64,000 nt of DNA, from the NCBI GenBank assembly GCA_945643635.1, contig CALZFC010000001.1, forward strand, positions 7,194,501-7,258,500, written 5' to 3'. The translations under genes were made by a program, and so were the position numbers. Source of the DNA: Allodiplogaster sudhausi. Lineage: Eukaryota; Nematoda; Chromadorea; Rhabditida; Diplogasteridae. The notes beneath the pieces are model-generated. The model saw only the letters and a list, made by a program, of their open reading frames with translations. It was not told the DNA's origin and did no database searches. Each line of letters begins with the position of its first letter. Positions within the stretch are counted from its first letter, which is position 1. Shown here piece by piece: positions 12,762-24,431 of the stretch.

Positions 12762-14162
12762 TGACGCGATTTGCGAGAGAATAAAAATGAAGCTTAGTGT
12801 CCGGGACCCGGCCAAAATCGACCAGCTTGGATTTTCTTCAAAAGTTCCATATAGGGGTTTTCTGATATGAGGAATCGATTGGAAGTGGTCTAAGGATCGA
12901 TAAAATCCTTTTTCGTTTGCTATGACGGCTTGAAATATGGAGCTCGCCGCGCAAGGGGGCGAGTTGGAGGCACGTCTGGAGTCATTGCGCCGCACTTTGT
13001 TGAGATATATAAACGGAAATTTACATATCAATTGCCAAGATATTGCTCTAAGCAATAAAAAAATAAAAATGTGAAAATTTCCAACTTTGAATTTTTTATA
13101 GACGTTGATGTTTGAGAGGGCGCAGACAACTTATTTCTCATTTTACCAGAACCAAACCTACACAGTGTCATAGAGCTTGAAAATAGCTTTCGAACGCACT
13201 ATAGTATTTAGAAAACTTAGGAAGTCTTTGATGTTTCCGGCTCAATTATTCGTGTGCGGCAGTGCTAATCAGCCATTCAATATCATCACTGCAAGTCCAA
13301 ACATTCACCATAAGAAAGAGCGTGAAATTTGCTATAAGCTGCAATCCTTTCAATAAAGTTTCAAATCTTCGATATTTTGTTATCAGCCACAAAATTTGGG
13401 CCGGAAGTGCCATTAGCATTCCGCCCAATAATTAATTTTTTTAAGGTTATTCGAATTAGAATATTCCAATTTTTTTCGATGCCTTTTCTTGAAAAATTGT
13501 CACAAGCAGATGCCATATTCTTTTGACTAATAACAAAAAATTTTAAACTTTGAATTCTATTGAAAGAAGTCATCTTATAGCAAATTTCAAGCACTTTCTT
13601 CTAGTTTATGTTTGGACGTGTGAAAAGATTTTTAAGTACCTTTTTTAATCCGCGGACGTTCTGATTTGTACTGCCGCACCGGAATAATCGAGAAGAAAAC
13701 ATCAAAGACTTCCTAAGTTTTCTAAATACTATAGTGCGTTCGAAAGCTATTGTCAAGCTCTATAACTCTGTGTAGGTTTGGTTCTGGTATAATGAGAAAT
13801 AAGTTGTCTGCGCCCTCTCAAACATCAACGTCTATAAAAAATTCAAAGTTGGAAATTTTCAAATTTTTCTTTCTTTATTGCTTAGAGCAACATCTTGGCT
13901 ATTGAGATGTAAATTTTCGTTTATATATCTCAACAAAGTGCGGCGCAATGACCCCAGACGTGCATCCAACTCGCCCCCCTGCGCGGCGAGCTCCATATTT
14001 CAAGCCGTCATAGCAAACGAAAACGGCATTTTTCGATCCTTAGACCACTTCCAATCGATTCCTCATATCAGAAAACCCCTATAACGAACTTTAGAAGAAA
14101 ATCCAAGCTGGTCGATTTTGGCCGGGTCCCCGGCCATTTCGATTCTCTCGCAAATCGCGTCA
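12762..14162. mobile_element. Foldback/MITE-like DNA element with about 470-bp inverted arms
   Basis: Left arm 12762-13233 and right arm about 13700-14162 are inverted copies around a unique spacer of about 465 bp. The termini read TGACGCGATTTGCGAGAGAA on both ends and are flanked by TA (12760-12761 and 14163-14164), as for Tc1/mariner-type insertion. No transposase is visible, so it is non-autonomous. The arms contain only short open frames. Confidence 0.85.
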
Positions 14163-14166
14163 TATA

Positions 14167-15758
14167 CACTACCGTGCAAAAGTCTATTAACTTTTGGATT
14201 TTCATTCATATTTTCCTTCAATGTTTATGAAAGTCATATGAAAATTTCAGGGTTGCTTTTTCATGATGTCGGACATATAGCAGCAGATTATTGGTTTCAT
14301 TGATCTACAATAGAGCGAGAAAAAAAATCAATAACTCAAATCAGTCGCGTTGCACATTTAGGCGTGTTGGCCAAAATGGTTTATTTCTTTGATATACGGG
14401 TATTTTTTATTGAAATTTTGTTTTAATTGCATTGTAGAACATCCCAACGATAACTTTTCAGTTTTATTTAGATTTAATCTCATGTTTTTACATGAGATTA
14501 CCCGCCTCCAGTTCGCGATCCATGTCCTCGGCCTGCGATGCAGAAGGTTAAGGTGGATAAGATGTATCATTTACTACTACGCCCATCGTAAGAATGACTT
14601 TAATATATTTGTAGAGCATCATTGAACTTATTCAGTTTGCTATTAGAGCAGTGGAAAATAGATGCTAATTGTTTGAGCACGCTATTACCATAGTGGTCAT
14701 CTTTGGGCTGCCGCGTTGAAGGGCTTAAAACGATTTTCTGCAGTAGTCCGTATTTAAAAAGCGCTTTAACCCCTCTCAACCGATAGCTAATAGGCTTTTC
14801 CACGTTCAGAAGCCCTATTTCATCCCTGGCTTCATGAGACCACGTGAAACAATAGATTGTTTGAATGTAACCTGGCAGAGAGCTGTACGGTGTATGATAA
14901 CTGTTTATTCTAGATCAATCACAACAATAAATTAGCTAATTGGGATATATACAATTGCAGAACACTATGGAATATTGATTAAAGTGACTTTGACTCTATC
15001 CAAAATATTTCGGGGTTAGGTTCCTATTTTATAGGACACCGTATTACTCAATGCCATTGTACATTCAAAAGATCTACTGTTGCTTCTGGCCTAATGAAGT
15101 TTATGATGAAATAAGGATACTGAATATAGATAAACCCGTTAGCTGTCATTTGAGATAGACAAAACCAATTTTTAAACACGGACCTCTGATCAGCGTCATT
15201 TTAAGTACCTCTATGCTGCAGACTCAAGATGACCGCTATGGTAATATCGTGCTCAAACAATAAGCATCTAATTTCCACTGCTCTAATAGCAAACTGAATA
15301 AGTTCAATGATACTCTGCAAATATATTAAAGGCATTATTACGATGGTCGTAGTAGTAAATGATACATCTTATCCACCTTAATCTTCTGCATCGCAGGCCG
15401 AGGACATGGATCGCGAACTGGAGGCGGGCAGCATGTAAAAACATGAGATTAAATCTAAATTAAACTAAAAAGTTATCGTTGGGATTTTCTACAATGCAAT
15501 TAAAACAAAACTTCAATAAAAACTACCCGTATATCAAAGAAATAAACCATTTTGGCCATCACGCCTAAATGGGCAAGGCGGGTGATTTAAATTATTGATT
15601 TTTTCTCTCGCTCTATAGTAGATCAATGAAACCAATAATCTGCTGCTATATGTCCGACATCATGAAAAAGTAACTCTGAAATTTTCATAAAGTTTCATAA
15701 ACATTTAAGGAAAATATGCATGAAAATGCAAAAGTTAATAGACTTTTGCACGGTACTG
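14167..15758. mobile_element. Tc1/mariner-like element with long inverted arms, adjacent to the previous one
   Basis: The left end begins CACTACCGTGCAAAAGTC and the right end, reversed, CAGTACCGTGCAAAAGTC, both next to TA (14165-14166 and 15759-15760). Inverted arms extend inward about 540 bp on each side (to about 14705 and from about 15220). They carry decayed short frames and no complete transposase. Terminal sequence and TA duplication fit Tc1/mariner; it is non-autonomous as seen here. Only the TA pairs separate it from its neighbour. Confidence 0.85.
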
Positions 15759-16246
15759 TATATGTTTCTACCGATATTCTGACCTTAAATAGTGTAGCAA
15801 TGCTTATTCTTTCTGCAAGTACGTCAACCTCAAGATCATGTAGTAATAACTTGCATAATAAAAAAAATCAAAGATAAGCTTCACTTGCTTTGTATTTCGC
15901 CTTTCACGGCTGGTTTTTCCGTTACCTCATGATTATTTAATATTTGATTCTCTGGCACTCCGATCTGTGCACAATGCCGCTCTCTATGACATGGGTATGA
16001 TTTATTTATTCATAGTAATATTTATGTCATCTTTTGTAAACTCTGCAGCAGGATGCTGTGCCGCCTTTTTCGCCCTAAAATAGTATCTTGTATTTGGTCG
16101 AGTTCTGGGAAATCGTTTAAATTCAATTTTTATTTAAGATAAAAATAATATTTTTGCATTAAATAAATGTTTTTCTGCAATTAAACAAATTGGGGTCAGC
16201 AATACTTGTTCTATTTTTTTTTGTTAAATTATTCTCTGTGTTTCAG

Positions 16247-16369
16247 ATTACATGGTCCGTTGGAAACTCCGCCTTTGACATCGAAGAAAAAAATGCGATT
16301 CGAGAGAGCATAAAAGAGGAGGAGAGCGCAGTCGGCAGAGAAATCAAGATTGGATGTGAAACGTTCTAG
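16247..16369 (+). CDS. Candidate terminal exon, unrecognised
   Basis: A good acceptor (pyrimidines then tttcag) precedes a 40-residue frame containing AFDIEEKNAIRESIKEEESA and ending in a stop. The charged, amphipathic composition is unlike the surrounding AT-rich DNA. I could not find its partner exons upstream, where the transposons lie, so it may be the tail of a gene broken by those insertions. Confidence 0.3.
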   Translation: MTWSVGNSAFDIEEKNAIRESIKEEESAVGREIKIGCETF

Positions 16370-16503
16370 TGAATTCACATAGAGTCCCGGTCGCTATGTG
16401 CTTCTATTTTTTTTTTTTGGCGATGCAATTAGCACTTTCAAATCTTTAGAGGTTACGCAACTTAATTCTGCTAATTGGAATAAGAAAATTTGAGGATTCT
16501 GTC

Positions 16504-16583
16504 AAGGTTTCTTACGTGCATAAAATTTTTCTAGCCGTTAGATGCGACAACTTATTTTATCCAGCACAGAGAATCAATAATAC
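16504..16583. repeat. 81-bp direct repeat, copy 2
   Basis: Second copy of the repeat at 10868-10948. It lies between a candidate plus-strand exon (16247-16369) and the Q-rich gene. Its origin (insertion-site duplication, segmental duplication or dispersed repeat) is not decided by this window. Confidence 0.8.
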
Positions 16584-17118
16584 AAATGATTAAATTTTAA
16601 TGACAATGTCGGAATGATTTTCGCGATGCTTCAAAAAAAAGGAGTGCTTTTGAACGGCCATATATGGTTGTAGAGAAAAACCGGTGCATCTCCTGAGAAG
16701 TGGTAAGAACCGGTGATGACCTCCTTTTAAGGATTGCACTTTTTGAAGTATTATTGTACTCGCCGTTTTGGTAATGTGCTGAATATATAATTATATGAAA
16801 TTAGAAATATTGTAAAAGTGATAAAAACCAGAAAATGACAATAAAATACACGAATATTTGATAATAGGAAAGATTACATGTAAATGCGGAGTAAATGCAC
16901 ATTTTTTGGGAGTTTAATTTTTTAAAATTTTTTTAAAATTTTAAAAGTATTTTAGTTAATTCTTATATATGCGCGTACATGGAATGAATGAGGTTGTAAA
17001 TAAGTGAAGAAAGCAAGGATTAAAGCAGAACCTTAACGAATATCAATATTTTGCTCATCAGTGGAATACGATGGTTCAAATCCGTAGAATCAAGGCTTTC
17101 TTATCGTAGCCGAATGGA
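16584..17118. other. Gap downstream of the Q-rich gene
   Basis: AT-rich DNA with no supported exon. It contains the presumed 3' untranslated region of the Q-rich gene, which ends at 17119 on the minus strand. I see no clear polyadenylation signal that I would commit to. Confidence 0.4.
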
Positions 17119-18783
17119 TCAGAGTTGAGGTTGATGCTGCTGATGAACTTCTTCTTTATCCAGCGCCGACAGCTTGCAGATCACACTCAGCGCGTCTTCG
17201 ACCGCCTGGAAATGAACTGGTGAAATGCCAGAGCCTTGACCAGTAGCCTCAAACGTCAAATAGCGTATTTGCTTTTCCATATATCCTGCTTTTAGCCATT
17301 GGTGTAGTATCCTCTTTTCTAAGATGATATTTTCCAGAAGATCTCTTTCATAATTTCACACACACTTTCTCTCTCTCTCTATCTCTTTCTCTCACAGTCT
17401 TTCCTTCTCGCTCTATGTCTCCTTCACCGACCGACTCAGCATCCCCGTCGAGCTGCTTGCGCAGCTCCTCCGTGTCCCACACTGCCCAGATTGATTGCTG
17501 AGGGGGCGGCTGCTGGAGGGGGAAAGCAGCGTGAGAGGCAGTAGAAGAGGAAGAATCAGAAGTTGAAGAAGAGGAAGACCCGCCCTGCCCGATCAGTCCC
17601 GTGGCCCCTTTCACTAGCTGAAGCTGTTGCTGGAGACACGACGAGCCGCCAAGGGAGAAGTCTGTGCAAAATGATTTGGTGTCTACATTAATTTTTTTTA
17701 AATTTATCTCTCTCTCTCAAACCCTCCCCTCTCTCCCTCTATCTCCCTCTATCTCGCTCCATCTCTCTCTCTCTCTCTTGTTTAAAGTACCATAGGTAGG
17801 CTGAGTCAGCAGCTCTCCGATGAGTGGGAGCGGCGCGACGCGTTGCGTCTGCGGTTGTTGCTGAAGCAGCTGCTCAGCGGTTGTGACGGCGGCCGATTCC
17901 GGAGAGTGCCCAGAAGAAGAAGAAGAAAATGAGGCAGAGGGACGGTCGCTGTCTGCAAGAAGATGAGTCATTCTTCACACATCAGAAGTATAATCTATCT
18001 TCTGTAGTATTCTAACAATTAGAGTTAATGAGATACATAGTAGAGTGAAAACTTCTTGCGATATCACAATGTTCTCTATTACCATAGTGTTCCTGGTGCT
18101 CCACTCCGACTGCATGGTGCTGGACGTGCAGAGGCGCATGAGGCTGTGCGAAGATGCAAGGAGATTGAGGGGGAAAGGGTGAGGGCAGTTGGAGGTTAGT
18201 CTGATTCTGAGGGGGCTGAGAAGGGAGTGGCAGGGGCTCCTGGGGGCGGGTCTGGTTCTTAGACATGGATTGGAACTCGGCCTGTGGCTGATTCTGCTGA
18301 TACAGGGGTTGTTGCGGTGTGTTGGTCTGGGACGGATATGGCACTTGGGACTGGTTCTGCTGCTTCCCCAGAGGATGAGACTTGGTGAGATGGGGCTGCT
18401 CTGGTTGGTGCTGAACAGATGTGAGTGCCTGGTGGTGTACCAGAGTAGGCTGGTGGGGCGAAAATTGTGGATGCGATAGGTGTGTTGGTGGATAGCCGGG
18501 TGATTGGGTAGAATGATGGCGAAAAGAGGGGGCACAAGACTGTTGCATTGGAGGGTGGACAGGCATAAGAGTGGGCTGAGGTACTACCGACGACGGCTGG
18601 GTCGGTTGCTGGCTCACGTGGTGCGAACGGGGATGGCCGACTTGGTGGGCGAACGGATGAGGAGACGGCCACCATCCAGGGCCGTAGAAAGGCATCGGAG
18701 GAGATCGAAGGCCGTGATGAGGAGGGTACACTAGAAGAGAGAGAGAGTGAATGAAAAAGAAAGAAAGAGAGACAGAGAGAGAC

Positions 18784-18826
<43 letters not shown>

Positions 18827-19793
18827 GAGAAAGAGTGCTAATCGAGCGAGAGAGTTATATTGATGAACGTAAGAGAGCGATACTGATATTGTTGACCAGT
18901 GAATTCTTCAAACTATGTATAAAATCTACAGCTTACTGTAGTATCCATGGTAGGCCGGATGCGGAGCCATCATGTGAGGATGCGGAGGAGGCTCGCAGCA
19001 GGACATCATGGACATGGGTCTCGCCGCGAAAGGATGATGAGCGTACGGCTGGGGATACGGTAGGGGGCCGTAGTGGGAAAGGAACCCAGGAGTGGCGGCG
19101 GAGTGGGGCGAGAGCCGCTTGGCCGCAGAACAGCTTTGCTCATCAGATGGCCGCTTGCGAGCAGAGGAGGCGACCTGATCGTGAGGGGCAATATTTTATA
19201 TTTAATTATTACACAACTCTTAATGAGATCAATTTTTAAATGGAATATTCAAAGATTTCATAAATGAAATCGGCATGATAACCGAGAGATGGTTCTGATT
19301 CTGAGGAGCCGAATAGTGAGCGGGAACGGGAAGAAGCTGCTCTTGTTGCTGTCGAACATCCGCGCGACTAACGACGTGTCCCGAGACGAGAGAAGTTGCC
19401 GCAGTCGTCGTATTCTGGAAAATATGGGTTTTTTCACAGCGATGGAATGAGAAAGAGAGACAGAGAAGGGGAGAGAGAGAAAGATTTTTAAAAAGAGAGA
19501 AAGAGGGAGAGAATTATAAAGAGAGATTGAGATAGAGAGAGGCAAGATTGTTCGACACACTCGTTTACCTCAGCCGTGCAGTCATGCTGCTGCTTCTGGA
19601 CAATGGTGCCTGGATTGGAATCAAGAGATGAAAGTGTGATGGAGCGAGGAGTGGAAGATGACGGGGAGACTGTCATCATGTCTGAAGTGGGGGATGGACG
19701 AGGGGCCAGAAGATCTGATCCACAGAGGGGAGAGGATGAAGTTGAAGGAGAAGCCGAGGAGAGAGAAGAAGCTGACTGGTAATGGTCAGCCAT
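17119..19793 (-). CDS. Q/P/S/H-rich 573-residue protein, probably nuclear, unrecognised
   Basis: Seven exons join in phase with standard GT-AG borders: 19569-19793, 19283-19414, 18937-19174, 18083-18730, 17791-17952, 17432-17661 and 17119-17205. They total 1722 nt (573 residues). It starts MADHYQSASSLSSASPSTS, continues Ser/Gln-rich, has a basic KRPSDEQSCSAAKRLSP patch that could be a nuclear-localisation signal, then long His/Pro/Gln tracts with Met/Tyr/Gly (PHPHMMAPHPAYHGYYM, MPFYGPGWWPSPHPF), Ser/Gln runs, SIWAVWDTEELRKQLDGD, and a helical-looking tail DALSVICKLSALDKEEV. Composition resembles disordered transcription cofactors, but no domain is recognisable and I assign no function. The correct phase across six introns is strong evidence that it is real. 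Introns are CT/GA microsatellites. Earlier 5' exons may exist around 19860-20110. Confidence 0.75.
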
Positions 19794-19839
19794 GTCGATC
19801 GAGTACCGAATGAGTAAGTTCAGTCAGCTATGTATGTAG

Positions 19840-20130
19840 TTTCGATTTCCTTCTGCTTCTTTCACTCTTTCACTGGCCACGCCTTCTATGACCCGGTTCA
19901 GAAAGGCTAAAAATCCAACGGGCGTGATTGGCCATCTCCACGAGCTTTTCGAATTGAAGCTGAAGAGAAAGTGAAAGATTGAGAGTGGTAGAGAGAGAGA
20001 GAGTGAGGGAGAGAGAGCGAGAGAGAGAGAGAGAAAGAGAGAGAGCACCAAGTCATTACCGAAGGGGAGCGAGAGAGAAGTTGGACGGTGCGATAATTGT
20101 TGTGGCGGTTGAATTCACGTGCTCTGCCGA
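19840..20130 (-). other. Possible upstream exons (5' of the Q-rich gene)
   Basis: On the minus strand a stretch at about 20050-20125 reads FNRHNNYRTVQLLSRSPS up to a GT site. After a CT-rich intron and TTCAG, 19855-19960 reads LQFEKLVEMANHARWIFSL. The join keeps phase. The frame stops shortly after, before the MADHYQ start, so this may be a different isoform, an untranslated exon or a decaying gene. A degenerate inverted copy of the second block lies at 22255-22335. Confidence 0.3.
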
Positions 20131-20219
20131 GGTAGTAAGAAGATATGAGCGTGTGAAAGTATTCGAGAAAGATAGAGATGAGTATAGAGACAGATGTAGT
20201 CGTGTTTTACCTAATTGAA

Positions 20220-20900
20220 TCTCCATCTCTGCTTATCACAATCTCTCTCTTTCGTGCTCTCTCTCCCCCCTCTCTCTCTCTCTCTCTTTCTCTCTCTGTC
20301 TGTCTCTCCCTCTTCACACGAAAAATACACATAATTTCTTATGTATCTGGAATAATTTATGTACGTTTTCCATTATAATAATTTTTTTAGTGTTGGCAAT
20401 TAGTCGAAATGAATAAACTGGATGCATTCAAGAGTGAGAGGGAGAAAGCAGAGGACAAGAAACAGAGAAGAAAGTAATCAAGTGTCATAAGAGAGACTTG
20501 GGTTGAACCTGCGACGTCATATGTACATATGTATGTACATATATATGTAATTAAGTAATATCCGCAAGCGGCACACGTTTGAAGAGAATTCAAAAAAAAA
20601 TTGCCTCCTTTGTACAATTAGCTTGACATCTCTCTTTTCTCTATTTCTCTTCTTCTCTCTTTCTCTCACTTTCAGTGTCTTTTTCTCCTTTGGAATGACA
20701 TAAGGTCAACTGCTAAAACAATTATCACCCCGTTCACCCCAGTTTGCATTTCTCTCTGCCACTCTCTCGCCTCCCGTCGACAAACATTATTTTTACTTTA
20801 TTAACGCACACCGAAGTGAGACGTGTTTGTGAAATTTTGCAGTGAAGATAGGAAGAAAAAAAAAATTAATGAAATGAAATTAATGCGAGATTTCATCCGC
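20220..20900. other. Intergenic gap
   Basis: Pyrimidine-rich runs (about 20240-20320 and 20625-20680) alternate with AT-rich sequence and an acatatgtatgtacat-type repeat near 20520. No gene is supported. Confidence 0.4.
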
Positions 20901-20904
20901 AATA

Positions 20905-20917
20905 GCTCGCTTTCTCC

Positions 20918-20967
<50 letters not shown>

Positions 20968-20986
20968 TAGCCTCTCTCTCTTAGCC

Positions 20987-21017
<31 letters not shown>

Positions 21018-21070
21018 TAGCCTCTCTCTCACCCTCTCTCTCTCTCTCTCTCTCTCTTAGCCTCTCTCTC

Positions 21071-21113
<43 letters not shown>

Positions 21114-21124
21114 GCCTCTCTCTC

Positions 21125-21171
<47 letters not shown>

Positions 21172-21182
21172 GCCTCTCTCTC

Positions 21183-21225
<43 letters not shown>

Positions 21226-21236
21226 GCCTCTCTCTC

Positions 21237-21285
<49 letters not shown>

Positions 21286-21374
21286 GCCTCTCTCTCACCC
21301 TCTCTCTCTCTCTCTCTCTTAGCCTCTCTCTCACCCTCTCTCTCTCTCTCTCTCTCTCTCTTAGCCTCTCTCTC

Positions 21375-21413
<39 letters not shown>

Positions 21414-21458
21414 GCCTCTCTCTCACCCTTTCTCTCTCTTTCTCTCTCTCTCTTAGCC

Positions 21459-21507
<49 letters not shown>

Positions 21508-21518
21508 GCCTCTCTCTC

Positions 21519-21561
<43 letters not shown>

Positions 21562-21572
21562 GCCTCTCTCTC

Positions 21573-21617
<45 letters not shown>

Positions 21618-21670
21618 GCCTCTCTCTCACCCTCTCTCTCTCTCTCTCTCTCTCTCTTAGCCTCTCTCTC

Positions 21671-21711
<41 letters not shown>

Positions 21712-21722
21712 GCCTCTCTCTC

Positions 21723-21775
<53 letters not shown>

Positions 21776-21786
21776 GCCTCTCTCTC

Positions 21787-21823
<37 letters not shown>

Positions 21824-21834
21824 GCCTCTCTCTC

Positions 21835-21877
<43 letters not shown>

Positions 21878-21930
21878 GCCTCTCTCTCACCCTCTCTCTC
21901 TCTTTCTCTCTCTCTCTTAGCCTCTCTCTC

Positions 21931-21975
<45 letters not shown>

Positions 21976-21985
21976 GCCTCTCTCT

Positions 21986-22025
<40 letters not shown>

Positions 22026-22036
22026 GCCTCTCTCTC

Positions 22037-22079
<43 letters not shown>

Positions 22080-22132
22080 GCCTCTCTCTCACCCTCTCTC
22101 TCTCTTTCTCTCTCTCTCTTAGCCTCTCTCTC

Positions 22133-22177
<45 letters not shown>

Positions 22178-22250
22178 GCCTCTCTCTCACCCTCTCTCTC
22201 TCTCTCTCTCTCTCTCTTAGCCTCTCTCTCACCCTCTCTCTCTCTCTCTG
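20905..22250. repeat. Pyrimidine minisatellite (TTAGCC + CT-run units)
   Basis: About 27 units, each with a ttagcctctctctcaccc core followed by a (TC)n run of variable length, so unit size varies roughly between 30 and 70 bp. The plus strand is almost pure pyrimidine for 1.35 kb. Minus-strand frames reading Arg-Glu repeats are artefacts. TTAGCC is not the nematode telomere unit TTAGGC nor its complement. Such tracts can form triplex (H-DNA) structures; that is general knowledge, not shown here. Confidence 0.95.
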
Positions 22251-22255
22251 TTCAG

Positions 22256-22929
22256 CTTCAACTCAAACCAGGATGTGTGCAGGGTGGCAAAGATGGCCAA
22301 TCACTCCCGTTGTCCTTTTTAAACAGGGTCATATAATCTAATCTATTCTATTTTCAAGGGTACTAATTATGTGCATACATAACAACAGCCAATCTCTGCC
22401 CGTTTGGTCGACAGGCCGCCTCCCGAAAAGTGGGCCCATTAAGGGCAGCTTATCAAATATTTCGATTCCTTTGTGATATAGTTTAGGAAATTTTTTATGT
22501 ACAAATGACACAAGGTAAATTTCTTCGATGGCTCGATTTGATAGATGAACACGTGAAGTTTGCATTTTATATATGTAGTTCTAAACTAGATTAACAGATG
22601 ACAGGAAACTATCTGCTGTATTTCGTCATAATCAGGAACGATTGTAGTGCGGCTGGGCCCGAATCCCATTATTTTGATCTTTTTTTCTTTTAAATTAAGA
22701 TGGCACTTTCAGATTAAAGTGACGAAATCGTGCCGATTACTTCGTAATCTTAGGTCTCACAATGTCTTCTTTAATAGCCTGCATTCAGGAGTAAACAACT
22801 TTAAGAGATTTTTTTTTTGCGCATTTTCCAACTCGGTGAACATACAGTTACGAAAGTCGAAAGTCATGGCAAGAGGAGAAGTTTAGAGGAGGAGAATTTA
22901 TCTGGAGAAGGCGAAAGGGAGATGTTCGT
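22256..22929. other. Gap between the minisatellite and TTL gene copy 1
   Basis: It begins with a degenerate inverted copy (22255-22335) of the block at 19860-19960. From about 22446 it matches 27992 onward, the start of the tandem duplication that contains the TTL genes. No coding exon is supported. Confidence 0.5.
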
Positions 22930-23727
22930 CTAGTCGTCCGGTCCAGCGCATCTGTCGCGCTTTGTAGCCAACCGATCGAGCCAACGCTCGCATTTCAAAG
23001 AATCCTTGAGTGTCTGCTCTTCGTGATTGAAGCATTTCAGTCCCAAAGATTGAGAGCCGGTGTAGGACACTTTTCCATTCGGGCAGTTCGTGTTGCAGAA
23101 GTGGAGGACCGTGAGGTAGTAGTCGTTCCACTGTAATATGTAAGTCAATCAATTATTAAAGTTGCTACACAAGAAATAGATATTGCATAGCAACAACGAA
23201 CACAGAAGGGACCGCCATTGTCGCCTCCGATTCGTCCGTATTCTCCATTGTTGAATTCGATGCCATCCACTTCGGAAACGAGCGTATCGTCTGAAGCAAA
23301 TTATGAATTGTGTAGAATTCTCCAAGATATGTTGTCTTAAAGAGTCCCCAAATGGTAAAAAGGGGTCACTAACGGGTCCCTCCTATTCTTTCTGCAGGTA
23401 TGCTGTAAGGAATTCAACTTTCGCTATACAAGGTTATCCGAAAGTCTCTCAAAGGACCTCAGTTTCTTTGCTTGCGCGAGATTCCTTTTTTTTGTTCTGA
23501 TACGAGTTGTTCAAAGATGGAAAAAATGTAGAATTCCATATAAGCTCACCGCCAAAATAGCGGTAGTCCCAGAGGCGGACTTTGGCAGTGGTCTTGTTCA
23601 TATAGCCGTCGCACGTGAGATGGAAGTTCACCATAATACGCTTCGTATCAACCAGCGATCCTCCTACGAAAAGGAGAACGAGGAAGAGGCGAAGCAGCAT
23701 TCCTGGCAATGGAAGAGCCATTTCCAT
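22930..23727 (-). CDS. Transthyretin-like (TTL) family secreted protein, copy 1
   Basis: Three exons in phase: 23550-23727, 23202-23290 and 22930-23130 (155 residues). It begins with a hydrophobic signal peptide (LPGMLLRLFLVLLFVGGSLV) followed by KRIMVNFHLTCDGYMNKTTA, the beta-strand opening with a conserved Cys typical of TTL proteins, then VRLWDYRYFGDDTLVSEVDG, GGDNGGPF, and YLTVLHFCNTNCPN near the second conserved Cys region. Length and layout fit nematode TTL proteins (about 130-160 residues), a secreted family with mostly unknown ligands. An earlier in-frame ATG gives MEMALPL; the second ATG is equally possible. The extension after ATKRD differs from copy 2. Family call is by pattern, not search. 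Confidence 0.75.
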
Positions 23728-24082
23728 TATGAAGTATTGCGGGCACTTTATGGATAATGTACATTAATATAGAGTATGAAGGTTAAGACTTGAATAATAA
23801 ATCATTACTGCAAATTGAGATATTATAGCACACTATATGAGACGAGGGAGGAAGAAATGAGCGAGAGGAGAGGAGAGCTGACCCAGAGACGACAGAACTC
23901 CAGCCGCCGTAGCAAAGTGTCGTTTTTTTGGGGGGAGAACTCCCGGGGCTTCCCTCACCTGGAAACGTCTGATTCTCTTACGAAAATGCCCTATTTCTCT
24001 GTCTCTAGCGCGTCTCCCGCCAAATCTGGCGGGGTTCCCCCACCCTCCACCCGGCAAAATGATGTCCGGCCACCGTCGCGGA

Positions 24083-24236
24083 AGGACAGAGATAGCGAGA
24101 GTGTGTTTAAAAGTGAGAGACACGACCTGCCGGGTGGAGGAGATTTGCTACGCTATAGTCATAGCGTCGCAAATCTCCCCCACCCGGCAACTTGCGTCTC
24201 TCACTTTTAAACACACTCTCGATGTCTCTGTCCTCG
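24083..24236. repeat. About 150-bp near-perfect palindrome inside the Harbinger element
   Basis: Arms run from gagagtgtgtttaaaagtga on the left to its complement on the right, with a centre near 24160 and only scattered mismatches. It lies between the left terminal repeat and the Myb-like gene. It could be a nested MITE or a hairpin regulatory element; neither is shown by the sequence. Confidence 0.85.
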
Positions 24237-24431
24237 AAGAATTCTCCGGAGATCGGTCTGTTCCGAAAATAATTCAATTGCAATCTTACTTATTAGTAGG
24301 ATATTCGTAACTGCGGAGCTCTGCGTCCTTGCAAATTTTGAAAAGCGTATTGCTATTTGTTTCTACAAATGAGATTTGCTTATTGTTGTGCTTTGTATTT
24401 TGCCATCATGTTGTAACAATTTGTTTAGCCT

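Noticed and set aside
20893..21932. Long minus-strand frames of Arg-Glu repeats (up to 231 codons)
   Set aside because: They are readings of the pyrimidine minisatellite; composition is fully explained by the repeat and no splice or start context supports coding.
20905..22250. Interstitial telomere array
   Set aside because: The word is TTAGCC once per 30-70 bp unit, not contiguous TTAGGC or its complement.
20905..22250. CRISPR-like array of repeats and spacers
   Set aside because: The intervening runs are pure (TC)n of variable length, not unique spacers, and the genome is clearly eukaryotic.
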